DNA from: Lates calcarifer
Lineage: Eukaryota; Chordata; Actinopteri; Centropomidae
Direction: 5' to 3'
Assembly: GCF_001640805.2 (NCBI RefSeq)
Contig: NC_066842.1
Coordinates: 24,637,598 to 24,701,597, forward strand
DNA length: 64,000 nt
Part shown: one piece after another, positions 46,961-59,200 of the stretch
How the letters are laid out: every line of letters starts with the position of its first letter
How positions within the stretch are numbered: position 1 is the first letter of the stretch
Notes under the pieces: generated by a model
Databases searched by the model: none
What the model saw: only the letters and a program-made list of their open reading frames with translations
Told to the model about the DNA's origin: nothing
Made by a program: the position numbers and the translations under genes

Positions 46961-49900
46961 CTGAGAGAAAGAAACAAAGTGGAGAAGTGAGCTTCTTTGG
47001 TTTTTGGTTGTCTAAGTTATCATCTGCATATGACACACACTGAACAACTGATGCAGCTTCAGTTAATGTTCTCATCAGAAACAGAACAAAAATCTCAATG
47101 ACATTGACTGTGTCGCAATTGTTAGTGCCAGATGGGCTGGTTTGAGTATTTCTGAAAATGCTCATCATCTGGGATTTTCACGTACAACAGTCTGCGAAAA
47201 GCAAAAAACATTGAGGGAGACAGACAGAAAACACCCTGTGTCATTAACAATGCATTTCCACTTCCAGCCAGTCAGGTTAGAGCTGACAGAAAGGCCAGGC
47301 TAACTAAAAAAAACACTCTTTATAACTGTGGTGAGTAGAGAAGCATTTCAGAATAAACAACACATCAAAACTTTAAATGGATGGATCAAAACTTGACCAC
47401 TGAGGACATGAAAACATAGCCTTGTTTGATGAATCATGATTTCTGCTGAGGCACAGGGATGGTAGGCTCAGAATTTGGCATCAACAGGAATCCACAGACC
47501 CAACCTGCCTTGTCAACAGGCCAGGCTTGTAGTGTCAGTGTAGTGGTGTGGGGAATGTTTTCTTGGCACACTTTTGGCCCTTTACCAGTTAGTATGAATC
47601 TGAGTGTTGTTACTGACCATGTTCAACTCTTTATGACCACAATTTGCCATTGTCTAATGGTTACTTCCAGTGTGATAATGCACTATGTCACAAAGCAAAA
47701 GTCATCTCAAACTGTTTCATGAACATGATGATGAGTTTAGTGTACTTAAGTGGCCAACCCAATCACCAGATCTGAATCCAGTAGAACACCTTTGGGTTGC
47801 GGTGGAACTGGAGATTGGCAGCATGAATGCTGCTGACAAATCTGCTGAAATGATGTGATGTGTTCATGTCAACACGAACGTCAAAGGGAGGTTACCCAGT
47901 GTCGATACAGTATTCCTGCTAAAGTGTTCAGTGAGTGTATATACATGCATACACACACATACACACATACTACACTGGGGGGTGAGAGGGTCATTGGTCA
48001 TCTGGAACATGTGTATATATACTCATGTGATTATTTATGTATTTACAGATGTGTTGCAACAACAGATTAATGCTTAAAATATGAATACTTCATTGTGATT
48101 AAACACCCCAACCAAAATCAGCACTTCCTTTTTAGCAAAAGTAGTATGTGACTTTCAAAGATAAAAAATAAGATGCTACTTTTGCTAAAAATAAATGAAA
48201 AAGAGCCCATGATGAGCCCTGGTAAGCAGATGTCTCCTTCATAAAACAGCAGAGCATCAAGCTGTGTGGTCATATCGCAGCCTGGTTTAATTTTGAGGTG
48301 ATTTAATGAAGGTTTACACAGTGGAAGGCCGTACTTGATGTGGCAATGCACTCTGGAGTGGTTGACTGTGGTATATTTGTGTGTGTGTTTACTTGATCCC
48401 CCGTATATAAGCTTGTTCAGATATTGTATGTGTTCTCACCCATTCATCCTCCTCTGCTCCCTCTCCCTCTCCTCCAGGTTTTTGAGCACTGCCTGTGTCT
48501 GTTTTGTTGGCCATGATCTTGTCTGTCCACGATGCTCCAGCCTTTTCATCTCCAGCAAAGTTACACTTGGTCACAGTGCCGCTGTCCACTTTGGCTAAGG
48601 AGACTGGAAGGCCAAAAGTAATGAAGTAAGTTTTATATAGAAGCAACCAGCACAAAGTACTTCAGGAAAAAGCAACAGACAAAACAAAGACATACGAGTG
48701 AAAAATTAAACAAAATAAAATATAGCTGCAAACAGGAATGATCGGGGTCCAAGCAGAATGTGAGTAGTACTAGAGCTACTAGTACTGTGGCCCAGGCTAG
48801 CTTCCCTGACATCAGCAGCTGCCAGCATCCTTGCCTCTGTCATCACATTGCATGCATACGTCTGTCCATCTTTGATTTTAGAGAAATATTCACTTGTTGG
48901 AGTTTACTGCACTTACCATGAGGCATGACCTGCATCATGACCCTAGACCATGCTAACCTTCACATTTCATACAAACCCATGCCGCCAATTGTGAGATATG
49001 AACTCTTCACATTTATGTGCTTAAATGGTGGGTGGAATCTGCAACCAATCTGTCGCTTTTGCAGAGAAAAATAAGACAGAAAGAGAGAAAGAGAATAATG
49101 AGAAGCTTTGCAGCTTGGACACCTAAATATAGCCTCAAGCAGCTATCATCACAGTCCAAGCAGAGTGCAAAAGACAGCCAGATGCAGAAGACTTGATCAG
49201 TTAAATTAATAAAGTTATTCTGTCTCTAGGCCATGCCATCTGAAATAATTGCAAAAATGTTAACTTTAAGAAAGAAGCCAGCCAAATAGAGCTGCAGGGA
49301 TCACATGTTTTTGTTATTCCATTTTATTTTGTCTTATATTAATTGTCTGATTTTATTCAGTCCTGAAATGTTTTAATCCTGGTTTATGATGAAAATGAAG
49401 GGCATCGCTCCAAACTGACTTTTTAATTGCCACACGACCATTTCGTGCAAGCTATCCTTCTCCAGGGTGTGTAGTGGTTTCACCTGGTTAATCCTGGTTC
49501 TACCATGTAGAGCACTTTGTAACTTTGTTTATCATTATCATTTTTATTACAGCAGTCTGTTTTCTAAAGCATAACACAAAAAACAAAAGTACCCAAAAAA
49601 CAGATTAGAATTATTGTGTTGTTTTGCATGTATTTGTCAGATCTCTATATAAGACAAAGATATGTGATGACATGGTTATAATATAATATATCTGTTTTTC
49701 AAACATTTAACACTTGTCATACAAAGATATGACAAGTTTCTAAAACTAACTAACTTGTCTGCATTTGAACTGCTTTATCTTACTTTCCTCATGGCTGTAA
49801 CATTTCAAAATGCTCATCATGTCATAATGAATCCAAAAATGTGTGGAGGGCTGGAGAGGTCAAACTCTGTTCATTCTCCTTGAGGTTACCTCTGAAATTG

Positions 49901-50478
49901 TTACCAGAAAAACAAAATTCACATTCAGTTTCATTCACTCCCCGCTGCCACATAGGTCAGCACCAGGACAAGCTGGACCATGAAAACCAAAACTAGGGAC
50001 ATATAGCTCTGAGCTTGTTCTGCCTGACAATGATCCCTTTTTAGGCTTAATGTGACATACTGGATGCTGTACATGTACTATTTAATGTTTTTCAATTCTA
50101 AATGTGTGGAAGTAATTAAGTAGTAAAAACAACATGGCATGTTTTTTTGTTGTTGAAATGACATGAAAATACTGTTGGGGAAAAAAACAGCATGGTAATC
50201 CAGACTCACATATGAAAGGACTGTTTCCTGTGGTCTTAAGTCGTACGTCCTGTCCTGTTTCCAGCTCTATTTTGTCCATCTCTGACTCTGGGTACCAGAA
50301 GGCCCAGGTACCGCTGGGTTGGTGCTTGTCAGTTATTTTCACCAGCTCGGGTTTGTTCACTATCACTGACAACTGCTCCTCAGACAGACGGTCTGACTCC
50401 CCTTTAGCTTCAACCCCTGTATGGACAGAAGATGCACATCTAAGCCAATGAAGACAGAGTGAATCAAGAGTTCCTCAG

Positions 50479-50536
<58 letters not shown>

Positions 50537-52287
50537 AGGTAATGAAATTTCTTTCTTTTTGTGAATTTTTGGATGGTTTTGGTCTTGAATAAATCAGTCT
50601 TAATTAATTGTCTTTCCTTTTTTTAATTACCACTTTTGGGCTTCTGCAAAACGTAAAATGTAACTCATGTGTTCCTCAATCTTCTTCAGCAGCCCTTTAC
50701 AGATTTGACTTTTTGCCTTAAAGTCCCTTTACTTTCATGATTTACAGCAAGCAGGGCAATCTCAGCTCCATTTCAGTGGAGCTGAGATTGCCCTGCTTCG
50801 CTGGCAGACAGTGACAAAAACACTCCAAACGGAGTTAAGTTTGCGGAGAAAAGGAAATATGCAAAATATACCCCGGTGTTTGATGTTATCTACTCACTGT
50901 AGGATGACATGAGGAAGCCAGTGTTGACCTTTTTGGTGTTACTGAAGTTTGGTTCAATTTCGTTGCCCCTGGCATCAAACATCCTCTGATGGATGCGGCT
51001 GGGTTTTATGTACAGCACATAGAAACGGACCTGCAAAGACGAGGAAAAGCAACAAAAACAAAGTGTAGGTATCTGTCCTGTCTATTTGCATTTCTGCTTA
51101 GTCTGTCAAATACAACCTTAACCCTAACACTGATGAGGATTTGTGTAATGCGGTGAAGATCCTTCTGACACAACAGGGGAGGAGGGTTCTCCTTTAAAAG
51201 CATAAAAGGAGCTAAAGCTTACAGAGTTCTGTTAATGGCAGGTGGTGACAGACATGTTAAAGACAAGAGGAATAAAATTTAGGGAAATAATTATTCTGCA
51301 AAATGTCTTGATTAAACTGATTATTAATTATTAGATATTGCTTTGTATTTTCTTTGTCAAGCTGTAAAAGTAAATGAATGATATAGTCTCCTGATGAGAA
51401 AGAAGTGTCTCACAAGAATCAGGTAAGACCCTGGCTGCATTTTACCCTCTGTACCTTTTGATTTTTGACATCACTGATTGCATGTCTGGAAACATCCAGC
51501 AGCTTTCCTTCTAGTAGAACCCCCTGGCCGCTGTGTGAAAGAAAAATACCCAGTATTAAAACCATTCTTCTTACATTTGTTACTGTGCATTCTCTTCCGC
51601 AAAACAAACTCTGTGTAACTGGCTTCTTTGTGGAGGCCTGTACAATGGGGACTTACAAACCAAACCTCAACATCGAGATCAGCTCTTTATTTCGACAGGT
51701 GTGAGACACCAACACTGAACTCATTCAAATACATTTTCAACTTTTAAATCTGAAGCGGTCGTTCTACTGCTGCTGTAACCCAGACACACGACGGAGCGCA
51801 GGAACTACTATATTTTCAGTTTTATTGAGATTACGTGTTGATTAGTGGTTCATGTGAATGCCGAATACACACACAATGACTGTTTCTTACAAACTAACAT
51901 CGTCTTCCGTTGCGTAAAATCGACCTGACTGCGATGCATTCCTGGAAACGGGAACTGTTTTCCTGATTTCCTGGAGTTTGGTGTTGTGTGCTGAGTTACT
52001 GTAACTTATCAGCTACCAGCGTCGAATCTGTTTCCTCGTCGATATGTTTCCCTTTAAGTTACCCTGAACCTAACCTTATCTTTACACTTACCACCGAGGG
52101 GAATGCTACGGGGAAACAGCTGTACGGGGAGGGAAGAGATAACGACACAAGACCAGTCACTTCCAGACTACAATGACAAATATTCGGGCCCCTACCTTTC
52201 ATATGTGGAGGGAGACCACTCGCGGTCAAATTTCTCATTGTGTACTGGCTTGTTCTGTAAAGACGTGTTGTGATAAATTCGGCTCAT
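46952..52287 (-). CDS. arpin: Arpin, Arp2/3 complex inhibitor, six exons, 226 aa
   Basis: Arpin competes with WAVE-type activators at the Arp2/3 complex and slows lamellipodia, working in the cytoplasm downstream of Rac. Minus-strand exons: 52287-52196 (MSRIYHNTSLQNKPVHNEKF), 51530-51455 (SGQGVLLEGKLLDVSRHAIS), 51030-50898 (RFYVLYIKPSRIHQRMFDAR, KVNTGFLMSSY), 50416-50210 (NKPELVKITDKHQPSGTWAF), 48603-48440 (TVTKCNFAGDEKAGASWTDK) and a 9-nt coding tip 46960-46952. All phases fit. The acidic C-terminus, EEDEW then DE, is the conserved Arp2/3-binding tail. The total of 226 residues equals human ARPIN. Introns hold a Tc1-like remnant (intron 5), a CA repeat (just upstream of exon 4's acceptor) and a 22-bp hairpin (intron 3). 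Confidence 0.93.
47080..47941 (+). mobile_element. Decayed Tc1-like transposon in arpin intron 5
   Basis: The stretch CGCAATTGTTAGTGCCAGAT to TCACGTACAACAGTCTGCG, then the transposase remnants VVWGMFSWHTFGPL, CHKAK and SPDLNPVEHLWVA in plus sense, and a right end AAGTGTTCAGTGAGTGTA, match a widespread fish Tc1-like element. Several deletions and shifts; the left end is not clear. Confidence 0.75.
48720..49160. other. arpin intron 4 stretch with possible unnamed repeat
   Basis: Intron 4 (48604-50209) has no exon. The segment from AGCTGCAAACAGGAATGATC to AAGCAGCTATCATCACAG looks like an interspersed repeat (similar phrases at both ends), but I cannot place it in a family. Confidence 0.25.
50481..50533. 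repeat. (AC)26 microsatellite
   Basis: Perfect AC run in arpin intron 3, 65 bases upstream (minus sense) of the exon 4 acceptor. Confidence 0.98.
50749..50798. repeat. Perfect 22-bp inverted repeat, 6-nt loop
   Basis: 50749-50770 and 50777-50798 are exact reverse complements (AAGCAGGGCAATCTCAGCTC... and its mate) around TTTCAG. Three more pairs follow after a one-base bulge. It is in arpin intron 3. Confidence 0.9.
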
Positions 52288-53273
52288 TTTTCATTAACTC
52301 TATTGTAACGTTTTCCTCTCTCCGATATTTCTCCTGTTTTCCTGACTTCCTGTCCGTGCAGTCGCCTGGGGAAGGTGCGCTCGATTTTCAAACAGAATGT
52401 GCCGCCGTGTGACAGCTGTGCAAGAGATGCGAAAATGAAGTCTGAAACATGAACAGCAAACTGACAAAATGAGTGTAATATGAAAATACTGCGCTCCTTA
52501 TGCATATGTATACTGGCTTTCTCGCCAAGAGTTAAATAAGAGGATGACTTCCTCTCTTATTCCAGGGGGGAAACAGACTGACATCTCTAAAGCGACAAAA
52601 TATAAGTTTTGCTGAGCAACGGTGGTCTCTGCAGCCTCGACTGCCAATGAATTTTGCTGGGCTCCTGGTCAGAGCGCTCAGTCAGGTGGTTTTCATATGG
52701 CCCATTTACACTGCTTTTTTTCTAAGCATTTTTAACTGATCTACAGTGTGGCCGCAATCTTGAACTCGGGTCTGACTCTGGCAGTTTAGATCTGACAATC
52801 ACTCAGTTACACACTACAGCAGGTGATTGTACCTGCGTGTGCAATAAGGGGCACAGAGTGGGAATAACAGAGAAACCATTCTATTGCTAGTCAGTGTAGC
52901 ATCAAAATGATTCAGCATCTCTAATATTAAGGTAACTTAGTTGCATCAATCAGTACACAAGCTGAAGTGTAAAAAGACATATGCCTTTATGTTGGGTTAT
53001 GTGCTGGAGCAGTGAGTTGTTGGTAGGTGCTGTTGTCTTTGGACAGAGCCATGCTAGCTGTTACCTCTTGGTTACCACCATTATTTTCACTGATTTCATT
53101 ATCATTACAGTTCATGCTTGGGTACTGTAGGTGATGAAGATGTCAATACAGCCATACAGCCATAGTTGATGTACAGTCCCAACTGGCCAGAATACTCAAA
53201 ATCCTTCTATGTGTTTACTACTAGTTTGTAGTGTTTTTAAATCAAAAGGAGACAGTGTCTTCCATATGGATGT
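52288..53273. other. arpin upstream region
   Basis: Holds the likely arpin promoter next to 52287; the 5' UTR is not defined. No TATA box or other clear motif is seen, and no second gene. Confidence 0.4.
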
Positions 53274-53699
53274 TGTGATGGCCCTATGGCCGTTGTGTGA
53301 GTCTACTGTATTTCTTCTGTTTCTAGGTTCCTCGTTCTGTTTGTTTTCCTTTGAATAGCAGGTGCCAGGAGGGTGGAGTCCACCTGATTGCAGTAGTTGG
53401 AAGCATCTGGGCCCGATGCTTTCAGTCTATAAGAAGTGGACTCTTCCAGGCCGGACTCTCTCTCTCTTCCTCCCCAGCTCATTTTGTAATTTTTGTTCAC
53501 TCAGCCAACATCTCTCTCACACTGCACTCGTGCACACACGCACCTTCACCACTGACTTACTGATACTCACACCTCATACGCATTCTTAGTTTATTTTGGA
53601 GTTCATTTGCTATATCATTTCAAATAAATTCTTATAATTTGTCCTCGCCCTACATTTCCCTCTCTTCTTTTGTCATGGCTTTTGAGCTGGGTCGTGACA
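53274..53699 (+). mobile_element. Solo LTR (Ty3/gypsy-like), 426 bp, 4-bp TSD
   Basis: Begins TGTGATGGCCCTATGGCCGT and ends GAGCTGGGTCGTGACA, with TGTGA/TCACA-like inverted ends. Both sides carry ATGT (53270-53273 and 53700-53703). A TATA-like TCTATAAGAAG lies near 53428 and AATAAA near 53624, in the order promoter then poly(A) signal, so the plus strand is the transcribed sense. No internal retroelement genes are nearby. Confidence 0.85.
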
Positions 53700-54178
53700 A
53701 TGTCCAAACAAGGGAAAGGAAGCAATATGAACAAAACATTTTACATTATAAAACAGTTCACTGTATGATTTGTGCTACTTAAGTCTCAAAAGGTGTGTAA
53801 ACTTCATTCCATAAACACATTATGAAGGTCACCCACATTTATCACATCGACTGAATGCATATCACCAGTTCCTGGTGTTGGAGACAATGATTGTATTTTT
53901 ATCTGTAGCTTAACTGATGTTTAGTGTTTCCTCTGCACCTGGCTTCTCGTTGCGAGGCAGTGCAGATAGACAGTGCTTGGATTTCTTAAACTGTTTTGTG
54001 CTTAGGGACTGGTGGAAGGTCCAGAGTCCAGATCATTGGCGTGGGCTCGTAGGGCTACATCCTGATCCGGACATTTTGCTGCTTGGGGAGCTTCCTCCTT
54101 GGCTTGGATTACAAGATTTAACTTGTTCAGAAGAGCCTATTTCCAGTGGGACGTTCACATTACAGGTGCTCAAGGTGG

Positions 54179-56258
54179 TCAGGTGCACTCTGTCTGCATC
54201 TACAAATCAGAGGAGATTCTGAGTCTGACAATATAATAACTGGTAATAATCAGCTTTCATTTCTACATATGTATTCCCAGTGCAATGCTCTGATAATGAC
54301 TCTTCATTATTACTGTTATGACTCACATCCCCTACGTACTTGACTTGTCTGATTTGTGAGTTCACCTGGGACATTGAACTGTGATTCACAGAAACTCCTC
54401 GTGTTTAGAAAGTTTATTTTTTTACCTCAGTTATTTCCTACTCTTCCCATATTGCCTTGTTCAGTTCAGTTCAGTCCTTCATTTATCCCAGATGGGAAAC
54501 TTGGTTTGCAGTGACAACAATAAAAGGCAACAACACAGTACAGAAAGAACAACACCATACGAAAGTATTCTAAGTAAATACATAAATATTGCCCAACTTG
54601 AGTGCAAGGTGCAGAAACAACAAAGCAGTCTCTAAAATACTACCAGCTGGAAATGATTAAAGAATTGTTAAAGGTTGCAATTTATATAAAAATAAAATTA
54701 CATGTGCAAATTTAGCAAGTTTATTGCACAAGGAACAAAGATGTTTTTACTCATATTGCACCTGAACCGGGGTACCCCAAATCTTCTGCGTGAGGGAAGA
54801 CTTTCAAACCCACAGTGAAGGGGGTGATCTGAGCAGTCTAGAATAGACCTGGCTTTGCAGAGGACCTGCTGGTTAAAGATGGCTGCCGGGGGGTCTGTGG
54901 GGCACCTAGCACCTTGCCGGCCACCTTCACAATACAGTTCAGGTGATTTTTATCCTTGATATTTAAGTTAGCGTACCAAGTAATGATGGAGAATGTGAGA
55001 ACGGAATGTCTTCTAACAACTTCCATACATTCAATTGTTTAGTGCAATTATATACACACACACACACGGACTGACAAAAACAGTAATAAAGCAGTCACTT
55101 TACCAGTGGCTGTGCAATAAAGTGTTTGGAGGGATTTTTTCAGCATGAGCTGAGAAAAACTGAGATTATCACCTTTGGAGATGAGCTGTCAGCTTCATTC
55201 TCTGCAGTTTCTCCTAATGTTGGGCTGCTCTCCACATTAATACCTAGAGAGATGAACGTCAGGCCAAGTCAAACATCACTTCACTTCACTTTTACTTAAA
55301 GTTACAATATGCAAGTTGTGGAAATCAAGCTAGCACTAGCATGAGAGTTGAAAACAAACCACCCTACTCCGTTATGCTCTGCCCAGCCCTTCATCTACAT
55401 CCTTGTTGTCTTAGCTAATGCAGGGATCAGGAACTTGCTAACATGTGAGTCAGCCATAGTGATGTCTTCTAGCAGCTAATACTAGCTATTTGAAGTCTTG
55501 GTGCAAGAGCAGTAGTAACCACAAGCACATTCACGTACTGACTGACAGCCATGAGTGCCACCCCTAACTCTGGCCTTTTTGACAATTATCACTCAAAGAT
55601 TTCAGAAGGGAATAGAGTGCTGCAGGAATGAGTCTTAAGTGAGCATTTTAGCACCTCCCTTGTCCTAAAGTCTATGGGGTTTTTGAATGGGTTTTTGGGT
55701 TGATGCCTGAAATAAGGTCTGTGGCTAACACCATGTTTTATTCTACAACATAAAATATGTCAGAAAATACTCCACATGTGATTTATGTGTCGATAAAAGG
55801 GGTGGTCAAAAACAAGTGGCTAAATGAGACTACAGAAGTTGTTGGGGACATTAAATGCCTGTCACTTCTGATGATTGTATGTAGGCTTCAAAAAAGTTTC
55901 TAAAGATCATCATACTGAACAAAACATGTAATTATCATAATTGTCTGTTTGTCACAGAGCTTATTTTCTGAAATTTCCCACTGGCTTTTTGTCAAGGGAA
56001 CCAGGGTGATGCTAACTTCTGGGCTGGCCTAAAATATGTCATCCCTACACTGCTGGGCCTGAGCCGCAGAATATACAGTAATATAAATAATATTATGTGT
56101 ACTGAGGGAGTAGCGGCCTAGCTGGATGTTGAGCCAGATGTTTCGTCGTTGATTCCAGCCCCCTGGAGCCTCCACCTCATACAGTCTCTCCCGATGTTCC
56201 TTGTGCTGCTGCAGAAACCTCCTGCACACTGAACACACAAATGACAGACAGACAGACA

Positions 56259-56297
<39 letters not shown>

Positions 56298-59200
56298 TGT
56301 TAACAATTGCTGTTAGCTCATTTGAAAAATAAAGAAGAGATTGAACACACATTTGTTCTGCATTCGATTCACAAAATGGTCCTCTAGATAAGAGAGCAAA
56401 TAAAGAAATAAATGGGCTTCATGGTTACATTTATTTTAGTTAGGAAGGGACAAAGCACATTAATTACCACAAGCATTTGGGTCCATCATGTAGATGTGAC
56501 AGATGTAACCATACAGGCTCACAGCAAGAAGGTTCAGGGCTTGGACCCCCTGTTCAGCATATTCCCCTTGTACCTGCGTGTATTTCCCCTGGGTACCCCA
56601 GCTTCCTCCCACAGTCCAAAGACACGCAGGTTAGGTTAACTGGCGACTCTAAACTGGATGTGAGTGTGGTAGACTGGCGATCTGTTCAGGGTGTACCCCG
56701 CCTCTCGCCAAATATCAGATGGGATTGGTTCCAGCCCCCCGTGACCCTCAAAGGATCACGGAAAGGAAAGCGGCATAACTAATAGATGGGTAGAGTCTCT
56801 GGCACATGAAAACACTATAGAAAATATACAAAATGCACATAAGCACCTAAACACAGATAAAAGCACCTAAGCACTACAAACAATAAAACAATGACATAAC
56901 CATTCATTATCTGTACCGCTTATTCGGTTAAGGGTCGCAGGGGGGCTGAAGCCTATCCCAGCTGTCATTGGGCTAGAGGCGGGGTAAATGGTAAATGGAC
57001 TTTTCTAGTCTTTTTGACCACTCAAAGCACTTCACACTACAGATCACATTCACCCCATTCACACTCACATTCATACAGCACTTGTTCTATACAATAGTGC
57101 TTTCTAGCACAGGCACACACATTCACACACCGATGACAAACATCGGAGGCAACTTGGGGTTCAGTATCTTGCCCAAGGATACTTTGGCATGCGGACTGGA
57201 GGAGCCAGGAATCGAACCACCGGCCTTCTGATTGGTGGGCGACTGCCCTCCTGAGCCAGAGGCGCCCCGTACAGGGTCCACCCTGTGTGGATTGCCAGTC
57301 CATCACAGGGCCAACACATATACGCAAACAACCAGTCACACTCACATTCACACCTACAGGCAATTTAGAGTCACCAACTAACCTAAGCTGCATGTCTTTG
57401 GACTGTGGGAGGAAGCTAGAGTACCTGGAGAGCAGGCACAGGGAGAACATGCAAACTCCACACAGAAAACAACCATATAAATAAAAAAAAACATCAAACA
57501 AAACATCCAAAAATCACATACACACATAAGAATAGACAAAAGCGCATCAATACAAAAGCACAGACAATTGGTCAAACAATGATATAGTCACTAATCCAGA
57601 TTATGACAGCATGTTTAATTGGCCAGTAACCACTATTTTATAGATTGGGAGAAAGAGCTGAGGGGTGTTTTGCTCCTTAGTTCGGTGGGTATGTGCTGCT
57701 CGATAGAAACAGGCTGACTGAATTTAACAATCCTCTCTGGTAGTAGCTCTGGTAGATGAGTTCTGACTTTGTCTAATGAAATCATTGAGCAGAGTGGGGG
57801 CCAGCCCACGGAAAATTTTATACACAAGTAAAAAATCTGTAAACATTGTCCCAGTTTAAGAAATCATATTGGCAATGATGCTATGCTTTTGACTTTTTAT
57901 CCAGTGTTTTCAAAGTCTGAATATTAAGTCTTTCTTCTGGCTTAAATGTGGTCCTACCTGTCTGTGTACAGCTGGTAAGACAGTAGCTTGTGTGAGAGAA
58001 GTGTGGCAGTGATGTACAACTCTGAGGCCTCTGTATTTAAATTGTTCTTAATGTGTCTAGGATTTGTGAAATTGAATTTGATTCTGTTCACAACTTTTGA
58101 AATTTGTGTTTTGAACATAAGTTGTGACTATATTATCATTCCTGAAAATTTATACTCTGGATCTCTATTTACAGACTAGGGATGGGTATTTTGATTACTT
58201 TTTAAAGTTGATACAGTAGGTGATCAAGCTTTAGGTAGGTCATTAAAATACAAATTAAATAACAAGAGCCAAAGTTGAACCTTGAGGTATGCCAATGTAA
58301 TTACCAATCATTTGTGAGGTGTCTCTGTAAATACCTATTTTAAAGAGTACGGTCTAGACCTGCTCTATATGAAAAGTGCCTTGAGATGACTGTTGTTGTG
58401 ATATGGCGCTATATAAATAAAATTGAATTGAAAAATTGAATTGAATGGTCTATGGGAACACATTGATTTCTGTCTGTTTATATCCATTTTGTGGGGGGGT
58501 AAAGGAGAATATAGCAGGACCTTAACTGACCTTCTACCATGCTGGATGATAATGGAGAGCTGACTCCCAGAAACTCTTCTGTGGAGAATGAGGAGCAGAA
58601 ATCCTCCAGCATCCGAAGGCCAAAGCCTCTCCTCCTCCAGCTCCTCCTCACCAGCACTGTGTCCAGAACAGGAAGCAGGTAACAGTAACTGCTCCAGCTG
58701 TCACACAGACTGCCTGAAACACATGCAGTGGCAGAGATACTGTAGCATGGAAAACATGCAGTTCATCATAATAAGTAGCTCACCCCACTGTATACTACTG
58801 TAAGGTACTGAAAGCAGTTTTTCAGTTGACTCTTCACTCCACCAAATCTATTAATTTTTGCATTAACACAAAACAAACCAAAAAAACATATTTGCACCCA
58901 GTTAGCAGTCTATCAGTTAGGTAACTAATGTAATCTAATCTATCTTCTGGGTCTTCACCTGATAAATGCTTTGCTATGCTCACCAGCTAGCTGCTAACTT
59001 CTGTCTGCCAGTTGGTGTTGGACAGGCAGTGTGAAATGGGTTTAGAGATAGACATAGAGCTAAAAGTGAACCAAATAGGAAATGTGCTGTGAAACTACAT
59101 CAATGAGCTAAAATAGACCAAGAAGATGCAGAGTTGTGTGGTAAATCCAAGCCAACAAACCCCTCTCTTAATCCATAGTCACTGTCAATATCAAACATCA

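Noticed and set aside
57220..57270. Possible tRNA gene on the minus strand
   Set aside because: A and B boxes are present but belong to a SINE head; no complete cloverleaf.
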